Below are positions 23,641-34,878 of a stretch of 64,000 bases of DNA, in pieces. Within the stretch, counting starts at the first letter, position 1. The number at the start of each line of letters is the position of its first letter. Below the pieces are notes generated by a model. The model saw only the letters and a program-made list of their open reading frames with translations. It ran no database searches and had not been told where the DNA came from. The stretch covers positions 81,490,359-81,554,358 of the forward strand of contig OX375876.1 in assembly GCA_947359465.1 (NCBI GenBank), written 5' to 3'. Made by a program: the position numbers and the translations under genes. Source of the stretch: Metellina segmentata. Taxonomy: Eukaryota > Arthropoda > Arachnida > Araneae > Tetragnathidae.

Positions 23641-24264
23641 AAATACCAAACCTTCCCCTCGTGTGTGCACTTATGCACAGGGTCTTCAGAAAGGTGGTTC
23701 TGTATCTTTCACTTCATTAACCAATATTTAATTTCGATTGGACTATCAGGTCAAAGGATATAGGTTTTTTATGGAAATTGTTTACATTTTATTTTTACTA
23801 CGAAAGAGAGGGTATAAAAATTACGTACACAGTTTTTGTAATTCAAAGTTGAATTGTTAAACTTTAAATTAAAAAAGCATTCTCAGTGGCACAAAATAAA
23901 TTATCAGAAAGCATAAAATAACCCCAATATGAATCGATCGGATAGTTAGATCAAACGATACGGATAATGTACGTATAATGTGTACAAATTACATGTATTT
24001 GAAAAAAAAAATTCTATGAATCCCCATACTGTTCCAACTTAAAGCTTTCATAAAGCAGAGACAAATAGCGTACAATAAAGAAATACTTTTTTGGGAAAAA
24101 AATTTGTAGCGATTTTTTGGAATTGAGTTTAGGATTTAAATTGAATGTCTGAAGCTAAAAAAAGGCACTCTCGATTCAGGTGCTTTGCATAAGAAAAGCA
24201 AAACTCACACTTCTCTACAAAAACAGGTTTAAAATTATATTTCTTTACCCCTTCCCATTATGTA
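23641..24264. other. unassigned AT-rich stretch
   Basis: Nothing supportable was seen. Confidence 0.4.
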
Positions 24265-24591
24265 AAATTGGTAATTTTTAATCAACGTCGTACTAGAGCA
24301 ACACAACGGGCTATTGACGACGGTCTGTTATCGATCCCTTAAGGATAAGATCCGAGGACAACACCTCGTAATTTTGAATCACGGTCAGGAAACGAAGCAA
24401 CGCCTGAGCTGGCACCCCACTCTCCAAACCACCAACTAACGTGAGGACTTTCGGCCACGACAGATTTAAGGTGCACCAGCCGCCTCTACACCATACGCTT
24501 ACAAACATACATGCCCGAACCCAGATTCGAACCAGGAACCTTCTGGATCTAGAGGCTAACAACATAACCACTTTACCGGTTGGTCGGCCCC
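24265..24591 (-). repeat. tRNA-derived SINE, main family, copy 1
   Basis: On minus it begins GGCCGACCAACCGG, has an A-box-like TAAAGTGGTTA and B box TTCCTGGTTCGAATCTGGG, then a body (GTGGCCGAAAGTCCTCACGT, AGAGTGGGGTGCCAGCTCAG) and a 3' end (GTCAATAGCCCGTTGTGTTG, CTCTAGTACGACGTT). Copies 2 and 3 share this full structure. Confidence 0.88.
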
Positions 24592-24662
24592 ATTATGTAA
24601 GCACTTGCAAGGTCCCTGCAGACTAGTGTTTTTACAACTTAGAATTTTTTTTTCACACACTT

Positions 24663-24940
24663 AGGGCTGTTGTAGGCCAGTTATAACGGATTAGCAACCT
24701 GAAGGTTGCGAGTTCGAAACTAGGTCCAACCAAAGACCGTCGTATATACAGGGGGAAGTGTGCACGTTAAATGTGTCGTGGAAACAAACTTCCTCACGAT
24801 GGCTTGGTGTGGAAGCTTGGAGAGTGGGGTGCCAGCTCAGGTGTTGTCATCTGATCGTGGTTCCAATAACGTGGTCCACATTACTTTCCCTTCGGGATTG
24901 ATTCCGCGCAACGTTAATTAACTACCTACCTAACACACAC
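24663..24940 (+). repeat. tRNA-derived SINE, related subfamily
   Basis: Different head (GGGCTGTTGTAGGCCAGTTA) with B box GCGAGTTCGAAACTAGG. It shares GACCGTCGTA, GTGCACGTTAAATGTGTCGT and the GGAGAGTGGGGTGCCAGCTC body with the main family. It ends with a GTTAATTAACTACCTACC tail. Confidence 0.78.
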
Positions 24941-25074
24941 ATGTTAGCAATTTGCTTAGATATTTGAAGAAATGCAAAACAAGCAGGTTCAAAATATTAA
25001 CTTTGAGTAACTTTACTTAAATATTAACCAAAAGTTTAACTTCTGAACTGATGATTTTTTTTATTACATGATCT

Positions 25075-25206
25075 TTAGAGATGGTAGGTATTTTAATTGC
25101 CGCTCAGCAGCAATACAACGGGTTATTGGTTAGATCGAGTTTCTAACTCGCAAAGTTCGAGTTGTTAATTTGCTACTCTTCCAAATGGGCTACGACGGCC
25201 CTGATA
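25075..25206 (-). repeat. SINE fragment
   Basis: On minus GGGCCGTCGTAGCCCATTTG starts a tRNA-like head, and the fragment ends in GTTGTATTGCTGCTGAGCGG. The body is deleted. Confidence 0.5.
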
Positions 25207-26444
25207 CTTTTTTGGTCATTATAATAAAAAACAACACAAAATGTTGAAAAAATAGTTAAGAACTGAACTAAAAGCTAAAAATGAATAATTAAAACGAATT
25301 ATTTCTCAATATGTTTTTCAAATTTTCTAACTTTATTTCTTAAATATTTAAAATGTAATTTCGTTAGAAACTTGGGTTAATCTTTTCGAAACATTAAACT
25401 AACATTGATTATTTTTTCTTTGGAAATTATAAGACAAGCTCTTTTTACCATTGTACAGATAATAAACGTAAAGAAATAGATGAGTATAATAATATTCTTC
25501 CATATCACATTTTATTGTGTTGGATATAAAACTTCGGTTTGTTTTGGGGTATGTAAATAATAAAAATTGATGTTTGCTTAAATGTTTTTTTACAACTTAA
25601 ATTTGAAATGTTAAAAATAATTTAGACAATTACCTATCCATACAAACGTTTATGTGTAACCAAATATTTACACAAAAAAAAAGCAAATGAATATTTTGAT
25701 GAAATGGATTAAAATATTATAGCCTATATATGTCATTTTAATGTGCCAGCAAAGTAAAGGCACTTGCAAAACAATTCAAACCTGTAAGTATCAAATACTT
25801 TTTTTAAATCTATTTTTCGAAATGATTCAATAATATGGTAGTTGCATCATCAAATTGCACTTTTACTGAACTCGATGTTTAGATAAATCCATGTTTAGAT
25901 GAATGTAGTGGAAAATCTGAAATAGTTGGTAGAAATTGAATCTCGATTTTTATAATAGGGTCTTTCAGATGAAGAAAACCCTTTTTCCAGTAACTTATAT
26001 CATCGGATTAAAACTAATAATACTCATTGCTCTCAAATGGTAGATAGAAATTGCAAAGAAGTGCGAAATTTCAAGACGTACATTTTTTTTTATCTAAATT
26101 GCAAATTTATCTTTTAAGTAAAGCTGCAATAAAAAGGAATTTTTTTTTAACTGTTCACATGTGAATTAGAACCTGGTTTTAAAATAAAAGAAATTATGTG
26201 ATCATAACCTGTTTTTGTCAGCAAAGCAGTGCTCAGCAAAATGTAGTCAACTTGGCAAATATTTCACAATTTGATGCATTTTAATTATTTAATGTACATT
26301 TGTAGTATGCTATTAAAAAGGAATTTTTAAAATAAATCAATTTGATTTGTTTAATTAAAAAATTATACGTATTCCTTTTGGTGCTTGAGTTATATGATTT
26401 TGAGAGCACGATTTTGAAAAATTATTAAACTGTAAACTTATTAA
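25207..26444. other. AT-rich stretch, nothing recognised
   Basis: No gene or repeat could be supported. Confidence 0.45.
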
Positions 26445-27125
26445 GGGGGTCTAGGACTCAAATAATGAAAAAAATGTCCAATATTTTTTTATTATCTAAA
26501 AAAATAATATAGATATTTATGAATAAGATGACACTTAAATTTTGTTTCTACTATAAGTAGAACCGGAAATATTCAACTTCTTATAAACATAACAGCTGCA
26601 AATCCAACGAGCCTTCATAATTTTAAACGCTCTTTTTCTCCTTTTGTGTTAAATGGGGTTTCAATTGTAAAAATGATTCAATTGTCATAAACGAACTAAA
26701 TTTTCAACATTTACTTTTCAAATACATTTCTTTAATTTCTCTTCAGCAATTGTGTATATATGTATTAGTTTTTTTTCTATAATTTTTCGAACTTTGTATA
26801 CTATGTGTTTTATGTAGTTTTTAAACAAAATATTTAAAAAAAAATTTCCAATTGTTTTAATCAAAAATTACGGACACAATTTATAGTATGAATTCTTTGA
26901 AGTTAATTAATGCTAAAATGAAGTGATTTGTTACAAAATATTTTTATACATATCAATTTTGCCCAACTTCAAAAATTTGACATTTTTTAATTTAATAAGA
27001 AAAATTTTAAAGTTTTAAAAATATAAGATAGTATTATTGCACAAAAAAATGTATACCTACTGAAAAAAAATTCAAAACATAAACTCTTTAGAATTGAAGA
27101 TTTTTGAATTTTGAGTCGGACCCCC
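26445..27125. mobile_element. MITE-like element with GGGGGTC ends
   Basis: GGGGGTCTAGGACTCAAATA at the left end faces the reverse complement GGGGGTCCGACTCAAAATTC at the right end. Further weak complementarity (ATTTTTTT/ATCTTATA blocks) continues inward. No coding potential; about 680 bp. The target duplication is unclear. Confidence 0.55.
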
Positions 27126-27785
27126 TTTGTGAGCAGTTAACTGGATGGCACTTGAATTATGTTGAAATTGCCAGGGAAAAGATTTCTTAATTATGTGTGC
27201 AAAAAGTGACTAAAAATAAATAAAAATGCAAACTTGTATTTCTTCTCAAATAATTCATATCATCAAATCTATAGTTTCTAAAATTCAGACACAAACAAAA
27301 CATTAAAATATTTACGAGACATTTTGTGCAAACTACCATAAATTTCAATGTGATTTTTTTCTTTCCAAAGAGCTTATTACTTACGAATCAAGCTTTAATG
27401 ATTATTATTAGTTCTATATATATATATAATTTACAGTTAAAACAATTTCTATTAAAAAAAACCTTGTTTTTCTGAATTTCCATTCACTTGTTGATTTTAG
27501 CAAATTTTCGTTTTTTATTAACCATCCCTACTTCCATGCATCCAGCCACGATCCAGCACCCTTCGCGACATGAAACAACATTTCTTCTCGCGAGCGCGGT
27601 CATCAACCTAGGCTCGATTCACATTCGGATTCGGGGAATCTTAAAAAGGCGGGAAACGGGAGTGAAAACGCGCCTTCCTTACACAAAAATGGATTGCCTT
27701 TTTTGGCAGTTTATGACAAAGGCAAAATGGATCAAAATACTACATAGTCGCCAAAAACGCTGTTTTTACTACGTCACAGCTTCAG
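27126..27785. other. unassigned stretch with GC-richer end
   Basis: AT-rich to about 27480. From 27560 it becomes GC-richer (CTCGCGAGCGCGG, GGCGGGAAACGGG), leading into a promoter-like block. A 104-codon frame at 27488-27802 has no recognisable motif. Confidence 0.35.
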
Positions 27786-27865
27786 GCATGCGCAGTATTT
27801 AAGAGCCAGACAGTGCAGAGTGTGGAGTTCTTACTCCGTTGAGACGTTCGTAAACAAAATGCATG
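27786..27865 (+). promoter_or_regulatory. promoter-like block, plus copy
   Basis: GCATGCGCAG (NRF1-like) is followed by TATTTAAG and, about 30 bp on, TGGAGTTCTTACTCCGTTGA then GACGTTCGTA. The last part matches the minus-strand block at 17048-17088 at roughly 27 of 30 positions. No downstream gene was found, so it may be a repeat-borne promoter. Confidence 0.3.
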
Positions 27866-28049
27866 CACCGCCTAGGTTACTATAGAATTTCGGAGGTTGC
27901 TATAGATTTCGCAGTCTTGGCTCAAAAACTTTTTTGGCATGGGAGCCAATTCGATTTCAGCCGATTTTGATTTTGGAATGCATTGTAGTGGAAAATTACG
28001 CCAGTCGCTCAGTGCCTGTCGGTGGATTTGATTACGCTCCTTGATATCG

Positions 28050-28200
28050 CGAAGTTTGGAGAGTGGGGTGCCAGCTCAGGTGTTGCTTCGTCATCTGACC
28101 GTGGTTCAAAATTACGAGGTATTGTCCTCGGATCTTTCCCTTAAGGGACTGATCCCGGACCGTCGTCAATAGCCCGTTGTGTTGCTCTAGTATGACGTTA
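28050..28200 (+). repeat. SINE main family, 3' half
   Basis: Body from GGAGAGTGGGGTGCCAGCTC to the CTCTAGTATGACGTTAAC end, head missing. Confidence 0.75.
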
Positions 28201-28264
28201 ACTAAAAAATTACTAAATTACCGATATCGCGAAGATTGCCTGGAATCTTTTATCCTTTTTCTTA

Positions 28265-28432
28265 CAGTTGAGCTGTTGCTTCGTCTTCTGACCGTGATTC
28301 AAAATTACGAGGTGTTGTCCTCGATTCTTTCCCTTAAGGCACTCTACCTTAAGGGACTGATCCCGGACCGTCGTCAATAGCCCGTTGTGTTGCTCTAGTT
28401 TGACGTTAACTTAAAAATTACCAAATTACCTT
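28265..28432 (+). repeat. SINE main family, 3' half with internal duplication
   Basis: GTTGCTTCGTCTTCTGACCG to the CTCTAGTTTGACGTTAAC end. The CCCTTAAGG segment is duplicated locally (about 28330-28360). Confidence 0.7.
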
Positions 28433-28660
28433 TTTCTTACATAATATTTCGTTATTTTAAAAGTAGTTTTGTTTGATATTCATTTTTGTAATACTTCTGA
28501 TTGTCAGATCTCAAATATTTTTTACTATTTGCTTTTCGCTTTGTTGTATTTCCATTGTTCGTTTTGTTATTTTCACTCTTTGTTGAATTATTTTAAGAGC
28601 CTTTGGAACCATGTCAAGTTTTCCGATTCTAGCATGTTTTGATTTGCGGTGTTGATAATA

Positions 28661-28831
28661 ACCACTTCGAGGCCATCACGGCGTTGCATATTGAAATTCG
28701 TTTGAGAAGCAAACCAAATGAGAATACGTTGCAATGACCGTGGGTTTGAGAGCGTTAGCGAGCAGTGGTTACACCTGATCCAACGAAAAGAACTATCAAT
28801 AGCAACGTCGTCCTGGTCACGTAGTTACTAG
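28661..28831 (+). mobile_element. Helitron-like 3' end
   Basis: It matches 59940-60047: GTTAGCGAGCAGTGGT, ACACCTGA-CC, and a final GGTCACG-AGT-CTAG. It ends CTAG followed by T, the expected Helitron exit context. Confidence 0.5.
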
Positions 28832-28929
28832 TTTGTTGTGGCTACCTTACCACAGTTTAAATACACTGAATGAAACTCATAGGAACATGAAGCCATTAAC
28901 TAAATTACTGATTATTTTCTTTCTTTATT

Positions 28930-29045
28930 TTTGGATACGAGATGTTGTCCTCGAAGCTTTCCCTTAAGGGACTGATCCCGGACCGTCGTCAATAGCCTGT
29001 TGTGTTGCTCTAGTATGACGTTAACTAAAATTACCAATTACCAAT
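28930..29045 (+). repeat. SINE main family, 3' fragment
   Basis: GTTGTCCTCGAAGCTTTCCC to CTCTAGTATGACGTTAAC. Confidence 0.7.
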
Positions 29046-29234
29046 ATTAGGAAAAGGTAATTAATGAAACAAAATTTAAATGCAATATTAGTACTGAATA
29101 AATGAATACTTAGCATGTACACATCTTTACAATTTATGATTACACGTATTTTATAATTGCAAAAACTTATAAAAATCACAAAAGAAAATTATTCTTATTG
29201 CTCGAGAAAAATTACCTTAAAAGTTTAAAATATT

Positions 29235-29440
29235 ACAAACACTCGCCAACCTGAGGATATTTGATGCGTCGACAGATTTTAAGTGTACCAGCCTCCTTTT
29301 TATGTGACGGTCTTTAGTTGGATTCGAAATCGAAACTGTCCGGTTGCTAATCCATGACTGTACCAACCGGGCTACCGCTGTTGGTTGGTAGTTAATTAAT
29401 GTCCCACTAAAGCAACACAACGGCCTATTCTACTGTTGGA
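29235..29440 (-). repeat. SINE copy, shortened
   Basis: On minus it has the tRNA-like head with TAGCCCGGTTGGTACAG and TTAGCAACCGGAC, a body AAAGACCGTCAC, and part of the AAATCTGTCG body. Confidence 0.55.
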
Positions 29441-29720
29441 AAAGCATCCGATTAGCAATCAGAGAGTTACGATTTCGAAACTCGGTTCAACCAAAGACCC
29501 ATTGTGTACACGGTGGTTGGTGTACTTTAATTCTGTTGTGGCCTCAAATTGGCGTGGATGTTTGGGGAAAATGTCAGATAAAGTCTGACATTGTCATCTG
29601 ACTGTGATTCAAAATTGTGCGACGTTTTAATTGGATCTTTCCGTTCAGAATTGATCCCGGACCATCACTTATACTTTGTTGTGTTGCTCGAATGCGACGT
29701 TAATTAACTATCTACCTCTT
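29441..29720 (+). repeat. SINE copy, related subfamily
   Basis: TTAGCAATCAGAGAGTTACG and TTCGAAACTCGG form the B-box region. The body GATCCCGGACCATCAC and the end GTTGTGTTGCTCGAATGCGA then GTTAATTAAC follow. Confidence 0.7.
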
Positions 29721-29724
29721 TCCT

Positions 29725-29885
29725 TCGAGGGTTGATCCCGGATCATCACCTCGTCATCTGACCATGGTGCAGAATTACGAGTTGTCCACGAATCTTTCCT
29801 TTGTGGATTGGTATTGATTAATCATGGACAGTCGCCAATAGACCGCTGTAGTTCCATGTTAATTCAACTACCTCCTTTGTCCATT
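29725..29885 (+). repeat. SINE 3' fragments
   Basis: GATCCCGGATCATCACCTCG, then CATCTGACCATGG, ending in ATTCAACTACC; decayed. Confidence 0.45.
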
Positions 29886-30027
29886 CCTTATGTCTATCGT
29901 ATAGCTTTAGTGCAATTTTAATTAACTCCCAACCTAAAAATTGTATTAACTTGGATCCCAATTTTAATAAGGTGCCGGTAGGGATGGTCGCGAGTTCGAA
30001 AACAACAATATACCTTCGTGTTCAATT

Positions 30028-30353
30028 GGTAATTTTTTAGTTAACGTCGTACTAGAGCAACACAACGGGCTATTGACGACGGTCCGGGATCAGTCCCTCA
30101 AGCGAAAGATCCGAGGACAACACCTCGTAATTTTGAACCACGGTCAGATGACGAAGCAACACCTGAGCTGTCACCCCACTTTCCAAATTTCCACGCCAAC
30201 CCAACGTGAGGACTTTCGGCCACGACAGATTTAAGGTGCACCAGCCGCCACTACACCATACGTTTACAAACATCCATGCCCGGACCCGGATTCGAACCAG
30301 GAACCTTCCGATCTAGAGGCTAACACCTTAACCACTGTACCGGTTGGTCGGCC
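30028..30353 (-). repeat. tRNA-derived SINE, main family, copy 2
   Basis: Full-length copy with the same head (GGCCGACCAACCGGTACAGT), B box GGTTCGAATCCGGG and CTCTAGTACGACGTTAAC end as copy 1. Confidence 0.88.
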
Positions 30354-30384
30354 TTCGTGTTCAAAGGAAACTGGAGCGTTTCAT

Positions 30385-30560
30385 TTGTCGTGTGGCCTCA
30401 AATGTCCGTCATTAGGCTAGGTGTAGAAGTTTAGGTAGTCGGGTGCCAACTTAGGTGTGACCGTGTTATCCTCTGTTCTTTCCCTTGGGGGGACTGATCC
30501 TGGACCGTCGTCAATAGCCCGTTTTGTTGCTCTATTACGACTGTAATTAAAGTACCTAGA
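30385..30560 (+). repeat. SINE 3' half, decayed
   Basis: TGTGGCCTCAAATGTC to GTCGTCAATAGCCCGTTTTG and CTCTATTACGA. Confidence 0.55.
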
Positions 30561-30665
30561 TTCCTTTGATCTCTCTTTGTGTTTGATTTTGGAACGTCTC
30601 CAATAGCCCGTTGTGCAAAGTTAACCAAAATATCTACTTTCTTGGAGGTAATGGTAATTTTTATC

Positions 30666-30935
30666 CATCGACCTTAAAATGAAATAGACGGATCATGTAG
30701 GCGGAGTCGATGTCTTAAGATCTCTGAAGGATAAATCACAAATTGACTTATCCGATTGGCTATGGAAGCGCAGACTAGTGTCTATAATAACTATGGATAG
30801 ACACGTTAACCAATTAATAGTTTAGGATTCATGCTTTTACCCACAACCACGTGACACATCTTCAAACCGAGAAACTGGAAGAAATAACTTGAAGCTGCGG
30901 TCGCATGCTCCGTCTATTTCATTTTAAGGTCGATG
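30666..30935. mobile_element. 270-bp MITE with perfect TIRs and 8-bp duplication
   Basis: A 27-bp TIR (30666-30692, beginning CATCGACCTTAAAATG) is matched perfectly at 30909-30935. The flanks carry an exact 8-bp duplication TTTTTATC (30658-30665 and 30936-30943). An 8-bp duplication suggests hAT- or P-like mobilisation. It is inserted in the 3' tail of a SINE. No coding capacity. Confidence 0.93.
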
Positions 30936-30944
30936 TTTTTATCT

Positions 30945-31210
30945 AACGTCGTGCTAGAGCATTTACATTGGTCCATTGATAAGGGTCTGGAATCAATCCC
31001 GAAGGTAAAGACTCGAGGACAATACCACGTAATTTGGAACAAGTCGTGACGAAGCTAACACCTGAGCTGGCTCCCAACTTCCACAACACGTCAACGTGAG
31101 GGACATTTGATTACCTAGATTTAAGGAACAAGACGTTCTTTGGATCAAATTTCGAACTCGCGACTTCCGATTGCTTTTTTTGCAGCTCTACCAACTGGAC
31201 TACATGGCCC
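30945..31210 (-). repeat. tRNA-derived SINE interrupted by the MITE
   Basis: On minus, GGGGCCATGTAGTCCAGTTG starts a tRNA-like head, B box GCGAGTTCGAAATTTGATCC, body, then CTCTAGCACGACGTTA just before the MITE; the SINE's 3' tail resumes beyond the MITE near 30657. Confidence 0.8.
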
Positions 31211-31497
31211 CTAAATTTCAAATCGTATGGATTGTTGCCTGCTTACCAAATACATTCATTTTTGGAACATATGTCGCCAAAATCTTTTCAATTGTATTTG
31301 CATTCTAAAAATGGACTGGAATTTCAGAATATTGTTCTACTTTACAGACACAGGATAAAAAAAAGTTGCCATCTCCCACAAATAAGATAAAATAATTGAA
31401 ACTGCAATAATTACAAATTAATTGTTCAGAGTATACAAAACCAAACCAGATCAATTTAGTTCCCGTAAATAATTTACTTCATCGCCATTTTTTGTAA

Positions 31498-31815
31498 TGG
31501 TAATTGTGGTGAACGTCGTACTAGAGCAACACAACGGGCTATTGACGACGGTAGGGATCAGTCCCTTAAGGGAAAGATCCGAGGACAACGCCTCGTAATT
31601 TTGAACCACGGTCAGATGACGAAGCAACACCTGAGCTGGCACCCCACTCTCCAAACTTCCACGCCAACCCAATGTGAGGACTTTCGGCCACGACAGATTT
31701 AAGGTGCACCAGCCGCCTCTACACCATGCGCTTACAAACATCCATGCCCGGACCCGAACCAGGAACTTTCCGATCCAGATGCTAACACCTTAACCACTAT
31801 ACCGGTTGGTCGGCG
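31498..31815 (-). repeat. tRNA-derived SINE, main family, copy 3
   Basis: Same head, body and end as copies 1 and 2; B-box region slightly shortened (GGTTCGGGTCCGGG-like). Confidence 0.87.
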
Positions 31816-32599
31816 CGTCATTTTTTGACTGGTTGGTACTAGTTTTAAGGTAGGTAGCTAATTAACATCGCACTGGAGCAACACGAGCAAATTATTCAGT
31901 TTTAAAAATAAACATGCTAAAAATACTTTTACAATCATGCAAAGAGCCTCGAAAACGATTACCAAAACACTAGCGCCCTCTGCAGAAATTTACATACTTG
32001 ATTCAAACATGAATAAAACCTTTCCTTTTTAGGTGATAGCTAAGTTCTCAGATCCTTTTTCTATACATGCGAGTTTTTTAGTTGCAGCAATGGTCTAGTC
32101 TCTCACTAAACTTAAGTTCCAAAATAACTGAGTATTATAACATTAAAAAATTATGAAGTGTTTTCAAAAAAAATAAAAAAGTTACTTCTCCTTTTGACAA
32201 AAGTACTATTAAATTTCAAAGTTTGCAACAACAACAAAAAAATAGTACACATAACGAGCAAGATAAGATGTAAATTTGTTAGAAAGATTTTATTCTTAAT
32301 TTGTTGAACATTGCCCAAGCAGATTAATCTGAGCTCATTTCATGTTTCTAAAGTAAAACTAATGGAAGAGAAGAAATTAATTATGTAAACTAAAACATCC
32401 ATTCAATATATAAAATTCAGTTGATTACACTTTAATGTAAAAGAAAATATAGCACAAATGTTGAATGTATTATTTATTGCATAGTTTTTTAAAGTATAAT
32501 AATTTCTTATTGTCTTGAACAATATTAAATGTCTTAATTATTGTATACAAGTTTTGAAAGAAGAATGTCTTAAAACTTTTTGCTCAGCAAAAACTGGGA
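31816..32599. other. unassigned stretch
   Basis: Small SINE crumbs near 31850-31890; otherwise AT-rich without recognisable features. Confidence 0.4.
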
Positions 32600-34590
32600 A
32601 AACAAACAAGAGAAAAAGCTTTTCTATTTAGGCACAGGTCGATTTATCTCATCTATTACCCAAAAACTAAATACAATTTTTAATCCTATAGAAAGTATTT
32701 CTTGAAAAAATCCAAATTTTTTTTTAGTCAGAATTATAGAATTTTATTATACAAGCTGAGATGACTATATCACACTGTAATAGAAAAAAAACAGTGGCAA
32801 ATTAAGCATTGAAGCAGAGGAGACAAAGTTTCAGAATGAGTATCAAGCTATATGCCTATTATTTTATCTACAGATGGTTATTCTATTTTACTAGGCTGAA
32901 TAACTGGCCCAGCTCCTTTGCCCCAATGCAATTTTCAATTTACATACTAATATACATAAGCCCTTTCAATTGTCAGTTCTACAGAAAGCATGAGCTACAT
33001 ATGATACATCACAGTAGAAAATACTTGTGATTAGGAACGGTAAAACTGATGATCACAATAGCACCTAACAGGTTCAGAAACAAAAGTACACCCATGAGCT
33101 GAGCACCAACATAAGTGTAAGGAATGTTCTATTTAAAGTGACTTAGCTCAAAAAGAAAAATAAGACTGAAGATGGGAAGGTATCTTGAATTTAATACACT
33201 TATCACATTTTAAAGTGGTTGCTCTTTGAATTTCCCTTGGCATATTTTTAGGTTACAAATACAATACCACAACCTCTACAGTATTTAATTTTTTATCACA
33301 ATGTGTAACCTATAAGGCGTATTATGACAGAACTGTTTTTCTTAGCAAGAGAAAAGTTAGTTTCTGTACAGAGCATTTCATACCCAATCCAAGTGCACTC
33401 TTTGCAGCATTCAGAAGAGTGTATGAATTTGACACAGTTTACTTGATATACAGTATTCCAATGATATACAAAAGCTTCCTGTACATTCTTGCATTGGTCC
33501 AACTGAAGCGATGCTTTTTCTCACACACATTCTTTCAAAGACATGACACAGACATAAATTGTGGCACATTGTTCGTTCACATTTAAGGAATGAATTTTTC
33601 TTAAACAATGCATTCGTGTAAGACCAGCATACACTAACATTATAAGCATAATAAACCAAACAATTAATACTGATTGAAATAAATTGCTATAAAAAATCTA
33701 AAACAATTCAAATAGAGGGCACTAATAAAAGGCAAAAGTAGCTACTATTGCAAGAGAACAGATCTTTTCATGTTGATAAATGTACACAAATGTCCAGTAG
33801 CACTTTTTAAAATATAATAAATAACAAAATCTTTACTTTCTGTAAACAGGTTAAAATGCTACTTAACTATAAAAAATTATCTTACAAAAACATTATAAAA
33901 GATTTTAATATAATTTACAATTTTACTATAGCATTGTATTAGAATTTAAGTTTTATGTAGCGTGTCTAACTGATATATGTTTACATATTTATTAAACTGA
34001 TAAGCTACGTCAGTTCCTCGAACAAAAGATATTGCTATGGTATACACTATGCATTTAAAATTTGTCTATAAATGATAGCATCTGGTAGTGTTGCATGTAG
34101 TACAGTTCAATATATTACCAATTAAAATTAACTCACAAAATTGAGTGTTAAAATGCAAGCATTTCTCACTCACAAAGAAATTTTCACACCTTTAAAATGT
34201 TTTTACATTCAAAGCAATCAATATAATAAAATGGGATACCAAATACATCACCATAAGGATTCCAATGTTTAATACACATCTACATGCATCAAGTCAACTT
34301 CTGGTAGCATGAGAAAGGTAAAAATATTTATCACACCATTTATATAGTGTTCAGACATTACATAACGATACAATTGAAGAAAAACAGTTTAACTTAAATT
34401 TTGAAATCTTAGTCTTTATTATAGAAATTGTAAGTTTGTCCAAAACAGGAAACTTGCATAAACAAGGCATGAAATATAATATTCCAGGAGACTAAATAAA
34501 GTTTTTATAGTTCAAAACTGACCATGATGCAAGACTACCAAACTATTTCCAATACAATTAGGTTACTAATACAGAATATTAAATTGATTG
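32600..34590 (-). other. probable bunched 3' UTR and downstream flank
   Basis: This lies directly after the bunched stop codon on minus and is free of recognisable repeats, unlike its surroundings. Candidate poly(A) signals (AATAAA on minus, TTTATT on plus) occur near 34413, 33990 and 32742. I cannot choose between them without transcript data. Confidence 0.35.
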
Positions 34591-34878
34591 TTATGAAGTT
34601 GGCTGCTGATTTTGAATATTTAATTGTGTTTGTTGTAGGGGCTGTTGTGACACTGCTGGGATTGAGTTTATAGAAACTGTTAAAGGCTGATTTTGTTGCT
34701 GTTGTTGGAGAAGTTGAGTTTGGTTGAGTTGCTCAAGAGTCTGTTGGCTGGCGTTTGCTCGCAGAAAACCATTTTCATATTCCAATTGGGATATTCTATC
34801 CATTAATTCTGTAATTTTTTCTTTTAAAACATCTACTTCTTCTCGTACAGCAAACATCAGATGACTTTTTACCAAGTC
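34591..34878 (-). CDS. bun: bunched/TSC22D, last coding exon (TSC box, leucine zipper)
   Basis: Acceptor AG at 34879-34880; stop TAA at 34591-34593; 95 codons, phase 0. It starts [20 protein letters not shown], the second half of the TSC box, then a leucine zipper ([19 protein letters not shown]). A Q-rich tail ([11 protein letters not shown]) ends with QPTS. TSC22-family proteins dimerise through this region and act in growth and transcription control; the TSC box is the family signature. The Q-rich tail continues the low-complexity bias seen in exon 1. Confidence 0.97.
   Translation of the reverse strand, partial: DLVKSHLMFAVREEVDVLKEKITELMDRISQLEYENGFLRANASQQTLEQLNQTQLLQQQQQNQPLTVSINSIPAVSQQPLQQTQLNIQNQQPTS

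Noticed and set aside
24265..31815. tRNA-like A and B boxes as true tRNA genes
   Set aside because: Cloverleaf stems do not close and every copy is followed by the same SINE body.
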